Below, one piece after another: positions 25,920 through 34,388 of a stretch of DNA of 64,000 nt; position 1 is the stretch's first letter, and each line of letters starts with the position of its first letter. The position numbers and the translations under genes were made by a program. Under the pieces are notes generated by a model, which made no database searches, was not told the origin of the DNA, and saw nothing but the letters and a program-made list of their open reading frames with translations. The DNA comes from Rhizobium sp. L1K21 (lineage in GTDB: Bacteria > Pseudomonadota > Alphaproteobacteria > Rhizobiales > Rhizobiaceae), in NCBI RefSeq assembly GCF_024055895.1, contig NZ_JAMXLE010000002.1:186001-250000 (forward strand), written 5' to 3'.

Positions 25920-26987
25920 ATGCGCGCGGTTTCACTCTGGACGTCGATACCAATTGTAGCCGGTGTTTTTGCCGTCGCCACCTTTACGACAGCGTTTGCA
26001 GGGGCAGGAAAGACGTTTGGCAACTGGACTGCCCAATGCACCAACGGGCTGACATGCGATGTGAGTCATTTCGGCAGCAGCGACGACCCGTTTTCAGTCT
26101 TTGAACTCCAGCGCACATCTCAGCCGAATGCGCCTGTTCGCATCAACTTTGCCCTCACAGATCGCGAGGCGCTAAAGGACGCAGGCACCCTGCAAATCAC
26201 CGCGCAAGCCGATAACGGCGCACGGATCGAAATGCCCGGCGCGACCATAGTCTATGACGAAGACAACTGGCGCTGGACCATTGGCGGCGACCTTCCCATG
26301 GATCAGCTGATCGCCGCGATGAAGGAGGGAAGCAGCCTGCATGTTGCCATCGTCGGCAAAACTGCGCGCATTGAGGGCAATCTGCCCCTTTCCGGCATGA
26401 CCGCAAGCCTGCGCTATATCGACGACCAGCAGGGCCGTGTCGACCGCACGGATGCGCTTGAGGCAACAGGCTCCAAGCCACCGTCAGAATACGCGCCGGC
26501 AAGCGATATTACCGCCTTCAAGGATCTTCCGGAGGCCGTGCGAAAGGATTTCGAGGCGGACGGCATATGTTCGGACCTGGAAGAGAGCATGTTCGCCAAT
26601 ATGGAAGCGTTCATTGCCCGATTTGAAAATGACGAGGTCCTGATCGGCGCACCATGCGGTTCGCCCGGCGCCTATAATGCGCCGTTTGCGCTCTACCACG
26701 GTTATGGCGACGACATCACCACGATGGCGCTGCCCACCATGCGCGATGGCAGACCGGGCGTGATGACATTGCCATACAATGTTTCCTTCGATTACCGCAC
26801 CCGGCAGATCGAGGCCTTCTTCAAAGGCCGCGGCATCGGCGATTGCGGCTCCTACCACATCTGGGAGTTTGTCGATTCGGAAGAAGGTCTGACGCCCACA
26901 CTGGTGAAAGAAATGGAAAAGGGTGATTGTGACGGTCTTGAAGATGGCGGCCCCGACAACTGGCCGACCCTCTGGCCACAGAAATGA
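25920..26987 (+). CDS. DUF1176 domain protein, exported
   Basis: 355 residues from the ATG at 25920, with GGAGAG upstream. A signal peptide spans residues 1-29 (IPIVAGVFAVATFTTAFA). DUF1176 follows: KTFGNWTAQCTNGLTCDVSH at its start and IEAFFKGRGIGDCGSYHIWE near the end. Four cysteines likely form two disulfides. Probably periplasmic; function unknown. The segment 26988-27191 after it shows no gene before the tRNA. Confidence 0.85.
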   Translation: MRAVSLWTSIPIVAGVFAVATFTTAFAGAGKTFGNWTAQCTNGLTCDVSHFGSSDDPFSVFELQRTSQPNAPVRINFALTDREALKDAGTLQITAQADNGARIEMPGATIVYDEDNWRWTIGGDLPMDQLIAAMKEGSSLHVAIVGKTARIEGNLPLSGMTASLRYIDDQQGRVDRTDALEATGSKPPSEYAPASDITAFKDLPEAVRKDFEADGICSDLEESMFANMEAFIARFENDEVLIGAPCGSPGAYNAPFALYHGYGDDITTMALPTMRDGRPGVMTLPYNVSFDYRTRQIEAFFKGRGIGDCGSYHIWEFVDSEEGLTPTLVKEMEKGDCDGLEDGGPDNWPTLWPQK

Positions 26988-27191
26988 GATGCCGCCTCAC
27001 TTCGAGACCGCATCACGCCCAGCCCAGCCGCGCCTGCCGGCCAAGCGCTGCATTCACCTGACCTGCGCAGGAGGGCGAAAACAATTTCTGCCATTTTCCC
27101 AATGCGCTGCCAAAAACCGTCTTGAAATCAGCAGTCAATACCTGTATCAGCGCCTCACACAAGGCCGGGGCACCAAGCCCAGGAGCTTTGG

Positions 27192-27267
27192 GCCGCTTTA
27201 GCTCAGTCGGTAGAGCACATCATTCGTAATGATGGGGTCACGTGTTCGAGTCACGTAAGCGGCACCA
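27192..27267 (+). tRNA. tRNA-Thr (anticodon CGU)
   Basis: 76 nt including an encoded CCA. The acceptor stem is GCCGCTT/AAGCGGC. The D arm contains AGCTCAGTCGGTAGAGC. The anticodon stem CATCA/TGATG encloses the loop TTCGTAA with anticodon CGT, reading ACG (Thr). The T arm is CGTGTTCGAGTCACG. The discriminator base is A. Confidence 0.97.
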
Positions 27268-27348
27268 GTTTTGCAGTTTCCCATAGATCTCAAGGTCACG
27301 CAGTGGTTGGTGCCGTTCAGGCGCTTTTTCGTGCCCTTATGGTCGCCT

Positions 27349-27406
27349 TGCCAGCCGCTTGACGCCTTGTTCTTTATATCGGACAAAGCTTGGCGTTTGG
27401 CTGGCA
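27349..27406 (+). promoter_or_regulatory. Structured leader upstream of aroQ
   Basis: A 58-nt segment folds on itself: TGCCAGCC (27349-27356) pairs with GGCTGGCA (27399-27406), ACGCC (27362-27366) with GGCGT (27392-27396), and TTGT (27367-27370) with ACAA (27383-27386). It ends 20 nt before the aroQ GTG start. It has no T-run, so it is more likely a leader structure than a terminator. It matches no riboswitch that I recognise. Confidence 0.45.
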
Positions 27407-27426
27407 TATCGTAGAAAGGTCTCTTT

Positions 27427-27867
27427 GTGGCGGGTTTGATTTATGTTTTGAATGGGCCGAATTTGAACCTTTTGGGGAAGCGGCAGCCGGAGATTTATGG
27501 CAGCGAGACGCTGGGTGATGTGGAGGCGAAGTGCCGTGAGAGGGCGGGCGCGCTTGGCTTTGACATCCGGTTTTTGCAGTCGAATGCGGAACATCAGATC
27601 ATCGACTGGGTCCATGAGGCGCGTGAGGATGGGGTGGGGATTGTGATCAATCCTGCGGCTTACACGCATACGTCTGTTGCCATTCTCGATGCGCTCAACA
27701 CATTTGAGGGGCCGGTGATCGAGGTGCATATTTCCGATATTCACAAGCGCGAGGCGTTTCGCCATCACTCCTATGTGGCGCTCAGAGCCGATGAGCAGAT
27801 CGCGGGCAAGGGGACTGAGGGCTATGTGATGGGCATTGAGCGCGTGGCCGCACTGCTTTCGAAATAG
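27427..27867 (+). CDS. aroQ: 3-dehydroquinate dehydratase, type II
   Basis: 146 residues, the normal length. It dehydrates 3-dehydroquinate to 3-dehydroshikimate. The type II motif [20 protein letters not shown] contains the catalytic tyrosine and arginine. [17 protein letters not shown] and [20 protein letters not shown] carry the substrate-binding asparagine and histidine residues. It starts with GTG at 27427, with AAAGG upstream and no ATG nearby. It is not followed by accB/accC, unlike the usual rhizobial arrangement, so it may be a second copy. Confidence 0.93.
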   Translation: MAGLIYVLNGPNLNLLGKRQPEIYGSETLGDVEAKCRERAGALGFDIRFLQSNAEHQIIDWVHEAREDGVGIVINPAAYTHTSVAILDALNTFEGPVIEVHISDIHKREAFRHHSYVALRADEQIAGKGTEGYVMGIERVAALLSK

Positions 27868-28650
27868 TTATTCCGGCAGGAAGGCGACCACACGGGCGGG
27901 TGCGGCAGAAGCGCCCTTGAGTTTCAGCGGGAAGACGCCGACCTCGAAACCGTGGCTTGGCAGCTGATCGAGGCCGCAGAGCTGCTCCATATGCCAATAG
28001 GGGCGGCGGCGGCCGACGAGATGACCTTCCCAGAAGCGCGTCTTGCCGCCGTCCTTTTTAGCCTGGGCGATCTGCACCTTGAAAGGCAGGTCCCACCCCC
28101 ATTGATCAATGCCGCAGACTTTGACGCCGCGGTCGAGCAGCCAATCGGTTGCCTGCTCGCTCATGCCGGTGCCGCGCTGCCAATAGTCTTTCTGGCCGAG
28201 ATATTGGTCGCGACCTGTGCGGATGAGTGCAATCGTGCCTTCGTTGATTGCTGCACCACTTTCAGCAATTGATTTTTCCATGTCGGCCACGGTAATCGGC
28301 TCACCATCGGCCTTATGGGTCATGTCGAAGACGACACCGGGGCCGAAGCAGAGTTCGAGCGGGATTTGTTCGATGGTGGGCAGCGGCTTGCCGTCAGGAT
28401 CGACCGTGCCATAGTGCCACGGAGCATCGATGTGGGTGGTGGAATGGACGCCCATTTTGGTGATCGTATCATCTGCCCAACCTTCGAAATCTTTCGGCAT
28501 GAGCCCGAATGGCAGGCCAAGAAGGCGCACCAGCAAGCGGCCTTTCTTATGCGGTTTGTGCTTGATTTTCACACGCATGAAGCCGGGATCATCGGGGTTG
28601 AAGCGAACCTCTTTGGTAAGATCGACGACGCGGCGTTTTGGCATGATCAT
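27868..28650 (-). CDS. Cyclase-family metal hydrolase (KynB-like fold)
   Basis: 260 residues. The metal-binding motif of the family (H-x-G-T-H-x-D-x-x-x-H) appears as VHSTTHIDAPWHY, with S in the usual glycine position; IDQWGWDLPF and FWEGHL supply later residues. The family includes arylformamidase (KynB) and isatin hydrolase, and the substrate here is unknown. The ATG at 28650 is preceded by GGGGGAG; MPKRR 6 bp further on is an alternative. It abuts aroQ tail to tail and is divergent from the amidohydrolase. Confidence 0.85.
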   Translation of the reverse strand: MIMPKRRVVDLTKEVRFNPDDPGFMRVKIKHKPHKKGRLLVRLLGLPFGLMPKDFEGWADDTITKMGVHSTTHIDAPWHYGTVDPDGKPLPTIEQIPLELCFGPGVVFDMTHKADGEPITVADMEKSIAESGAAINEGTIALIRTGRDQYLGQKDYWQRGTGMSEQATDWLLDRGVKVCGIDQWGWDLPFKVQIAQAKKDGGKTRFWEGHLVGRRRPYWHMEQLCGLDQLPSHGFEVGVFPLKLKGASAAPARVVAFLPE

Positions 28651-28746
28651 GTTTTGCGGCTCCCCCTGCCCTTGCTCTTGCCTGCTCTTTTGTCACGGGG
28701 CAGGCGATTTGAAAAGGCGGTGCGGCCGGCGGCTCGGGACAGAATT

Positions 28747-28761
28747 GTTATTGACCATAAC
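28747..28761. promoter_or_regulatory. Inverted repeat between the divergent hydrolase genes
   Basis: GTTAT-TGACC-ATAAC, a perfect 5-5-5 inverted repeat in the 176-bp divergent region, 66 bp from the amidohydrolase start. It could be a shared operator for the cyclase and amidohydrolase genes. Confidence 0.35.
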
Positions 28762-28826
28762 TATCTCGGCGCATAAAAAAGTATTGCGATAACCCGCCGG
28801 ATAAGCCGCCTTGGGAGGAGGATTTC

Positions 28827-29699
28827 ATGGTCGATATTTCAAAAGTACGCGCGATTGATTTTCACACACATGCCGAAGAAGGCTGTGGGTGCCATCCCGA
28901 TGACGGCTATGACGACTTGCAGCGGACCATGGCGACCTATTTCCGGGCCGCCTGGGAGCATCCCCCGACAGTGCAGGAAACGGCGGCGCATTACCGCGAA
29001 CAGAATGTGGCTGCAGTGATCTTTCCGGTGGATGCAGAAAGCTATACGGGTTACCGCCGCTACAAGAATGAGGAAGTCGCGGAAATTGCGGCCGAAAACA
29101 GTGATATCCTGATCCCCTTCGCCTCGATTGATCCGCACAAGGGCAAGATGGGCGTGCGCGAAGCGCGTCGCCTGATTGAGGATTTCGGCATCAAGGGCTT
29201 CAAGTTCCATCCGACATTTCAGGGCTTTTATCCCAACGACCCGATTGCCTATCCGATGTATGAAGTGTTGCAGGAATATGGTGCGATTGCGCTGTTCCAC
29301 ACCGGCCAGACGGGCGTGGGTTCGGGCATGCGCGGCGGCAATGCCATGCGGCTGAAATTCTCCAACCCGATGTATCTCGATGACGTGGCGGTGGATTTTC
29401 CCGATATGCCCATCGTGATGGCGCATCCCTCCTTCCCCTGGCAGGAAGAGGCGCTTTCGGTGGCCACACATAAGCCGAATGTCTATATCGACATGTCGGG
29501 CTGGTCGCCGAAATATTTCCCGGAGATTCTGGTTCGTTACGCCAATACGCTGTTGAAGCACAAAATGCTGTTTGGCTCTGATTGGCCGATGCTGACGCCG
29601 GAGCGGTGGCTGAGCGACTTTGAAAAGATCGATATCAAGGACGAGGTGCGTCCGCTGATCCTGAAAGAGAACGCGGCCAAGCTCCTGAAGCTCAGCTGA
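28827..29699 (+). CDS. Amidohydrolase-2 family protein (ACMSD/resorcylate decarboxylase-like)
   Basis: 290 residues, TIM-barrel metal hydrolase. AIDFHTHAEEG gives the first two metal histidines. Later ligands are in FKFHPTFQGF, MAHPSFPWQEEA and the terminal aspartate in LFGSDWPMLTPERW. Family members are decarboxylases or hydrolases of aromatic or cyclic acids. GGGAGGAGG precedes the ATG. It is divergent from the cyclase gene and convergent with the Lrp gene (8-nt overlap of 3' ends). Confidence 0.88.
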   Translation: MVDISKVRAIDFHTHAEEGCGCHPDDGYDDLQRTMATYFRAAWEHPPTVQETAAHYREQNVAAVIFPVDAESYTGYRRYKNEEVAEIAAENSDILIPFASIDPHKGKMGVREARRLIEDFGIKGFKFHPTFQGFYPNDPIAYPMYEVLQEYGAIALFHTGQTGVGSGMRGGNAMRLKFSNPMYLDDVAVDFPDMPIVMAHPSFPWQEEALSVATHKPNVYIDMSGWSPKYFPEILVRYANTLLKHKMLFGSDWPMLTPERWLSDFEKIDIKDEVRPLILKENAAKLLKLS

Positions 29700-30159
29700 C
29701 CTCAAAGCCCTCGAAATCTTTCAGGGCATTCAGCACAATCGACGTTTTGACATGCTGCACGGATTCATGCGGCAGTAGGACGGCGTTGACGAAGCGGGAC
29801 AGGTCTGAAAGGCCGCGCGTGGCAACCTTCAGGTGATAGTCCATCTCGCCGGTCAGCGCATAGGCTTCCAGCACTTCTGGCAGGCCCCGTACCAGTTTGG
29901 CAAAGCGCTGGGCGTTGTCGCGGTTGTGTGTGGCAAGCGTCACAGAGATGATCACCAACAGGTCCAAACCGAGCTTTTCGCGATCAAGACGGGCCTGATA
30001 ACCCCATATATAACCCTCGGCTTCCAACCGCGAACGACGGCGCGAGCATTGCGATGGCGATAGCGCGATGCGCTCGCTCAGTTCGTTATTGGTGAGACGG
30101 GCGTCTTTCTGCAATTCCACGAGAATGCGGAGGTCATAGCTATCGAGATGATCATTCAT
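29692..30159 (-). CDS. Lrp/AsnC-family transcriptional regulator
   Basis: 155 residues from the ATG at 30159. The N-terminal HTH is in YDLRILVELQKDARLTNNEL and LSPSQCSRRRSRLEAEGYI. The C-terminal RAM ligand domain follows (LDLLVIISVTLATH, then VLEAYALTGEMDYHLKVATR). It is divergent from hppD, so it probably responds to tyrosine, phenylalanine or a related amino acid and controls hppD. The 124-bp shared region carries several AT-rich dyads suited to Lrp binding. Confidence 0.93.
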   Translation of the reverse strand: MNDHLDSYDLRILVELQKDARLTNNELSERIALSPSQCSRRRSRLEAEGYIWGYQARLDREKLGLDLLVIISVTLATHNRDNAQRFAKLVRGLPEVLEAYALTGEMDYHLKVATRGLSDLSRFVNAVLLPHESVQHVKTSIVLNALKDFEGFEVS

Positions 30160-30283
30160 TGCATACTCTTCCGGCTTTTTGCACAAAGCATGCATTAATT
30201 CACCAATAACCCTGAAGAATGCAAGAACATTTCCTCCAAAACGGATCATACTGTGCACAACAATCCAAAAAGGAGGAGAGATC

Positions 30284-31399
30284 ATGGGCCCCTTCCCACA
30301 CGATGCACCACCAGCTGAAATCAACGCTGAAAACCCAGCCGGTACGGACGGTTTCGAATTTGTCGAATTTGCACATCCCGAGCCGGAAAAGCTGGCCGCG
30401 CTTTTTGAGCGCATGGGCTATGCGCCGGTTGCGCGCCACAAAACGAAGAATGTCACAGTGTGGCGGCAGGGCGATGTGAACTACATTGTGAACGCCGAAC
30501 CGGGCAGCCACGCCATGCGCTTTGTGGACGACCACGGCCCTTGCGCGCCCTCCATGGCCTGGCGGGTGGTGGATGCAGAACATGCATTCAATCATGCCGT
30601 TTCCAAGGGTGCAAAACCGTATCTGGGTGACGACAAGGTGATGGACGTGCCAGCCATTGAGGGTATTGGCGGTTCGCTGCTCTATTTCATTGATGCCTAT
30701 GGCGAAAAGGGCTCAGCTTATGACGGGGAATTCGAATGGATCGGTGAGCGTGATCCGAAGCCGAACGGTGTTGGCTTCTATTTCCTCGACCATCTGACCC
30801 ACAATGTCTATCGCGGCAATATGGATACGTGGTGGGACTTTTACCGCGATCTGTTCGGCTTCAAGCAGATTCATTATTTCGACATTGACGGACGCATCAG
30901 CGGTCTGGTGAGCCGTGCGATCACCTCACCCTGCGGCAAGATTCGTATTCCGCTGAACGAATCCAAGGACGATGTGAGCCAGATCGAGGAATATCTGAAG
31001 AAGTACAAAGGCGAAGGCATTCAGCACATCGCGGTCGGCACGGACGATATCTATAGCTCGACCGATGCGCTCGCCGAAAACGGACTGAAATTCATGCCGG
31101 GCCCGCCGGACACCTATTACGATATGTCATTCGACCGGGTGCAGGGCCATGACGAGCCGATTGAGCGGATGAAGAAACATGGGATTCTGATCGACGGCGA
31201 AGGCGTGGTGAATGGCGGGATGACCAAGATCCTGCTGCAGATATTCTCCAAAACCGTGATCGGGCCGATCTTCTTCGAGTTCATTCAGCGCAAGGGCGAT
31301 GAGGGATTTGGTGAAGGCAACTTCCGCGCACTGTTCGAATCCATCGAAGCGGATCAGATCGCACGCGGTGTTGTCGATCGTCCAGCAGCGGCCGAATAA
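30284..31399 (+). CDS. hppD: 4-hydroxyphenylpyruvate dioxygenase
   Basis: 371 residues from the ATG at 30284, with AGGAGGAGAG directly upstream. It converts 4-hydroxyphenylpyruvate to homogentisate in tyrosine catabolism. Two vicinal-oxygen-chelate domains are present. Iron ligands are probably the histidines in FLDHLTHNVY and IQHIAVGTDD and the glutamate in IFFEFIQRKGDEGFGEGNF, the diagnostic C-terminal motif. No homogentisate dioxygenase gene is adjacent. The Lrp-type regulator is divergent. Confidence 0.95.
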   Translation: MGPFPHDAPPAEINAENPAGTDGFEFVEFAHPEPEKLAALFERMGYAPVARHKTKNVTVWRQGDVNYIVNAEPGSHAMRFVDDHGPCAPSMAWRVVDAEHAFNHAVSKGAKPYLGDDKVMDVPAIEGIGGSLLYFIDAYGEKGSAYDGEFEWIGERDPKPNGVGFYFLDHLTHNVYRGNMDTWWDFYRDLFGFKQIHYFDIDGRISGLVSRAITSPCGKIRIPLNESKDDVSQIEEYLKKYKGEGIQHIAVGTDDIYSSTDALAENGLKFMPGPPDTYYDMSFDRVQGHDEPIERMKKHGILIDGEGVVNGGMTKILLQIFSKTVIGPIFFEFIQRKGDEGFGEGNFRALFESIEADQIARGVVDRPAAAE

Positions 31400-31422
31400 A
31401 CCGGCCGCCGCCAAGTTCAGCC

Positions 31423-32328
31423 TCAGTGACCGCCACCAGCCGGTGCCGCCAGAAGTGCATCCTTGTTCGCGACAAGGAAATCCTTCAGCGGCGACGGCTT
31501 TTTGCCGGTCAGCTTTTCGAAGTCGTCCGTGACCAGATCGAAGTGGCCTTCACGCACGTTTGCTTCAATGCCCAGCATGAAGGGCAGCATGAATTCAGGC
31601 ACACCGGCAGCCTTCATGCCTTCGGCAAGCTGGTCGTCTGTGAGGTTGATAACCTCGATTGGCTTGCCGGTCGCTTCCGAAGCCAGCGCCGCAATCTCTG
31701 CATAGGAAAGGGACTGCGGGCCGGTCATCGTCAAAACCTCGCTTGAGGTATTGTCGGAAGCAAGTGCTGCCGCAAGCGCTGCTGCGCAATCGACATGGGC
31801 GATATAGGCGAGACGGCCGCCGTTGGTGGAGGTGAACCACTTTCCAGACTGCAAAGCAGAGGGAAGGCTCATGAAGAGATTTTCATTGTACCAGCTGTTG
31901 CGCAGGATCGTGTAGGTCAGGCCGGAAGCCTTGATGGCCTCTTCAGTGCCGCGATGATCCGGTGCAAAGGTAATCCTTGATTCGGGACCAGGGTTGGGCA
32001 TGGAGGTGTAGACGATATGTTTCACGCCGGCGGCCTTGGCGGCATTCACGGCAGCCTGGTGCTGCTTCAAGCGCTTGCCGGGCACATCAAGCGCGTCGGT
32101 GGAGATCAGCGCCAGGCGCTCAGCACCTGCAAAGGCTGCGGAAAGGCTTGCAGGGTCATCAAAATCGGCCGCGCGGACATCGACGCCTTTGGCGGCAAGA
32201 TCTGCCAGCTTGGAGGGATCGCGCGTGGTGGCAATGATATCGCCAGGCGCAACGCCATTGGCGAGAAGAAGGGTGACGGCGCTTTTGCCGAGTTTGCCAG
32301 AGGCACCTGTTACGAGAAGTTTGCTCAT
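31423..32328 (-). CDS. NmrA/SDR-family NAD(P)H:quinone oxidoreductase-like protein (QorB type)
   Basis: 301 residues from the ATG at 32328. The Rossmann motif LVTGASGKLGKSAVTLL lies at the N-terminus. FAPDHRGTEEAIKASGLTYT and ILRNSWYNENL are characteristic of the QorB (YtfG) group of atypical SDRs, which reduce quinones with NADPH. It is divergent from an HxlR regulator, the usual partner of such genes, across about 160 bp. Confidence 0.9.
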   Translation of the reverse strand: MSKLLVTGASGKLGKSAVTLLLANGVAPGDIIATTRDPSKLADLAAKGVDVRAADFDDPASLSAAFAGAERLALISTDALDVPGKRLKQHQAAVNAAKAAGVKHIVYTSMPNPGPESRITFAPDHRGTEEAIKASGLTYTILRNSWYNENLFMSLPSALQSGKWFTSTNGGRLAYIAHVDCAAALAAALASDNTSSEVLTMTGPQSLSYAEIAALASEATGKPIEVINLTDDQLAEGMKAAGVPEFMLPFMLGIEANVREGHFDLVTDDFEKLTGKKPSPLKDFLVANKDALLAAPAGGGH

Positions 32329-32374
32329 GTCATTTCCTTTCACTTCGACCTCTCAGCGAGGCAACAATTTTATG

Positions 32375-32393
32375 TGGTCTCTTTTTGAGATCA
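32375..32393 (-). promoter_or_regulatory. Candidate HxlR operator
   Basis: TGGTCTC-TTTTT-GAGATCA, an inverted repeat with six of seven paired positions, 47-65 bp upstream of the oxidoreductase start and in the region shared with hxlR. HxlR proteins bind such dyads. The assignment is inferred from position. Confidence 0.4.
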
Positions 32394-32487
32394 AGTGCAA
32401 AATAGAGCTTGAAGTTGCGGTGTAAAGTAGGCACATTTTGGGAACCAGCAAAAAAGGAACCGGATTGCCCTGGCACCGGAGGATGAA

Positions 32488-32874
32488 ATGACGAAATCTC
32501 TGACGCGCGCGACCCTTGAAAAGATGGGCTTTGACGCATCCAACTGTCCGATACGCGATGTCATGGACAAGCTTTCAGGCAAGTGGAGCGTTTTGCTGCT
32601 TTTGGAATTGAGCGACGAGGCGAAGCGTTTCGGCGCATTGCGGCGCGCGATACCGGATATTTCCCAGCGGATGCTGACGCAAACATTGCGCGATCTGGAA
32701 CGCGACGGGTTTATCAGCCGGACGGTTTTTCCGACTAAACCGCCGAGCGTGGAATATGCGCTGACGGAACTGGGGCACTCGTTGATGCCGCTGATCGTCA
32801 GCATTGTGCGGTGGGCAGACCAGCATCACAGGGTCATCAAACAGGCTCGAACGACATTCGACGAAGCGGCCTAG
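32488..32874 (+). CDS. HxlR-family winged-helix regulator
   Basis: 128 residues. The conserved cysteine sits in the N-terminal [20 protein letters not shown]. The recognition helix region is [20 protein letters not shown], and [16 protein letters not shown] closes the domain. The N-terminal cysteine suggests redox or quinone sensing like QorR/YodB. CCGGAGGATGAA contains the ribosome site. It is divergent from the quinone oxidoreductase-like gene, its probable target. Confidence 0.93.
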   Translation: MTKSLTRATLEKMGFDASNCPIRDVMDKLSGKWSVLLLLELSDEAKRFGALRRAIPDISQRMLTQTLRDLERDGFISRTVFPTKPPSVEYALTELGHSLMPLIVSIVRWADQHHRVIKQARTTFDEAA

Positions 32875-32912
32875 ACTGTTTCAGTTTTTGACTGAAACAG
32901 TCCACATTTTTT
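32874..32912 (+). terminator. Perfect hairpin terminator of hxlR
   Basis: GACTGTTTCAGT (32874-32885) pairs with ACTGAAACAGTC (32891-32902) around TTTTG, a 12-bp perfect stem whose first base is the last base of the hxlR stop codon. CCACATTTTTT follows. It is the first of five hairpins packed into 32874-33030. Confidence 0.75.
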
Positions 32913-32923
32913 CGCTCACGCCA

Positions 32924-32984
32924 ATTGCGCTTTGCGCAATGCTCCACTGGGGCGGCGCATGAGCGCCGGGCCACGCTTGTGGCC
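32924..32984. repeat. Three consecutive small hairpins between hxlR and dadA
   Basis: ATTGCGC-TTT-GCGCAAT (32924-32940), GGCGC-ATGA-GCGCC (32954-32967) and GGCCAC-GCTT-GTGGCC (32969-32984) are all perfect. They lie between the two convergent genes and do not code for protein. Confidence 0.6.
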
Positions 32985-33000
32985 TTGAGCGCTTCAGTAG

Positions 33001-33030
33001 ACGAAAAGGCCGGAAACCAGACCGGCCTTT
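33001..33030 (-). terminator. Terminator of dadA, probably bidirectional
   Basis: AAAGGCCGG (33005-33013) pairs with CCGGCCTTT (33022-33030). On the minus strand the stem is followed by TTTTCGT, 26 bp after the dadA stop codon. On the plus strand it is followed by TTTCCCGTTTT, so it may also stop hxlR transcripts. Confidence 0.65.
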
Positions 33031-33055
33031 CCCGTTTTATCGGCTTGAAACCCGA

Positions 33056-34342
33056 TCAGGCCGCCAGTTCTTTCGATGCAGGGGCGAAAATCTTCGTTCC
33101 CGATTGCTCCTGCGCCGCACCCACGAGACTGCTGACCATGTCTGCGGTGATAGCCGACAGCGTCCAGCCGAGATGGCCATGGCCGGTGTTGTAAAAGACG
33201 TTCGGGTTGCGACCCTGTGCCACCCGCGGCATCATATTCGGCATCATCGGACGCAGACCAGCCCAGGGCACAAACTGGCGCGTGCTCATTTCGGGGAAGT
33301 ATCTGTTGCACCATTCGACCAGCGGGTCGATGCGCGCTTTGCAGATATCCTTGTTGAAGCCATTGAACTCAGCCGTGCCGGCGACACGGAAACGGTCTGC
33401 ACCCAAGCGGCTTGCAACGATCTTGGCGTCGTCGTCCAGAAGGCTGACCCAAGGGGCTGCCGCCTGATCTGCCTCGGTGGTGAGGTTCACGGTGATGGAA
33501 TAGCCCTTGACCGGGTAAATGTTGACACGGTCGCCGAGCTGAGAGGCCAGTTTGCGCGATGCGGTTCCGGCACACACGACGACCTTGCCGAAACGGTGGG
33601 TTTCAATTCCGCTGTTTCCCCTGCGGGCATGAAGGGTTACGCCCTCGGCATCGGCCTTTGTATCCAGCACAGCGGTGCCGAATTTGAGCACGACACCCTG
33701 GCGCGCGCAGGCTGCGGCCAGACCGTTGGTGTATTTGTGAATATCGCCGGTAAAATCGCTGTCGGTGAAGAAGCCGCCGACAAAATCGCCCTTCAAAGTC
33801 GGCTCGATCGTGCGGATTTCCTCAGGCGTCACTTCGCGACGAACAAGACCACCCTTGGCCAGCATCGCCGTGACACGCTGTGCGGCTTCAAAGTCTTTGG
33901 GTGTCTTGTAAAAATGGAGAATACCGCGGTCTTCCCGGTTGAACTCGATGCCCTCGCTCTCGGCCATGTCGATGAGGTGCTGACGGGCCGCGATTGCCAG
34001 GCGTGCGGTGGTGACCGTGTTTTCCTCGTGCTTGGGAATGGCGGCGAGAAACTCTGCCATCCAGCTGAACTTGTGCCAGGAGGGCTTGGGATTCACCAGA
34101 AGCGGCGCACCGGGCTTGAGCATCCACTTGATGCCCTTGAGAACGGTGGACCAGCTGTTCCAGACTTCGGCATTGGAAGCCGAAAGCTGACCGCCATTGG
34201 CGTAGCTCGTTTCCATGGCCGCATAGGAATTGGGATCGAAAACGGTGACGGCAAAGCCACGTTTCATCAGCTTGTAGGCCGTGGTTATGCCAGTGATCCC
34301 GGCACCAATAACAGCAACAGAATTATCTTGAATTTCAGTCAT
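33056..34342 (-). CDS. dadA: D-amino acid dehydrogenase-like FAD enzyme
   Basis: 428 residues. The FAD Rossmann motif VAVIGAGITGITTAYKLMKR is at residues 9-28. SYANGGQLSASNAEVWNSW is characteristic of DadA, and the C-terminus has FVPWAGLRPMMPNMMPRVAQ and NTGHGHLGWTLS. The enzyme oxidises D-amino acids (or glycine in related oxidases), passing electrons to the respiratory chain. The leader carries a glycine riboswitch, which suggests glycine or a compound tied to glycine supply as the physiological substrate. No alanine racemase gene is adjacent. Confidence 0.93.
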   Translation of the reverse strand: MTEIQDNSVAVIGAGITGITTAYKLMKRGFAVTVFDPNSYAAMETSYANGGQLSASNAEVWNSWSTVLKGIKWMLKPGAPLLVNPKPSWHKFSWMAEFLAAIPKHEENTVTTARLAIAARQHLIDMAESEGIEFNREDRGILHFYKTPKDFEAAQRVTAMLAKGGLVRREVTPEEIRTIEPTLKGDFVGGFFTDSDFTGDIHKYTNGLAAACARQGVVLKFGTAVLDTKADAEGVTLHARRGNSGIETHRFGKVVVCAGTASRKLASQLGDRVNIYPVKGYSITVNLTTEADQAAAPWVSLLDDDAKIVASRLGADRFRVAGTAEFNGFNKDICKARIDPLVEWCNRYFPEMSTRQFVPWAGLRPMMPNMMPRVAQGRNPNVFYNTGHGHLGWTLSAITADMVSSLVGAAQEQSGTKIFAPASKELAA

Positions 34343-34388
34343 GAGGGCGCATTCCTTCTCGCGAAGCTCTCGCGGAATGTGCCCCCTC
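34343..34388 (-). promoter_or_regulatory. Ribosome-site-sequestering hairpin of dadA
   Basis: On the minus strand GAGGGGGCACATTCC (34388-34374) can pair with GGAATGCGCCCTC (34355-34343), which ends immediately before the ATG and includes part of the AAGGA ribosome site. The 5' arm overlaps CAGAGG, which would close aptamer 2 of the riboswitch, so the two folds compete. This fits translational control, inferred from the sequence. Confidence 0.5.

Noticed and set aside
27192-27426. tRNA-Thr as an integration site of a genomic island
   Set aside because: I found no repeated copy of the tRNA 3' end and no integrase gene near it in the window.
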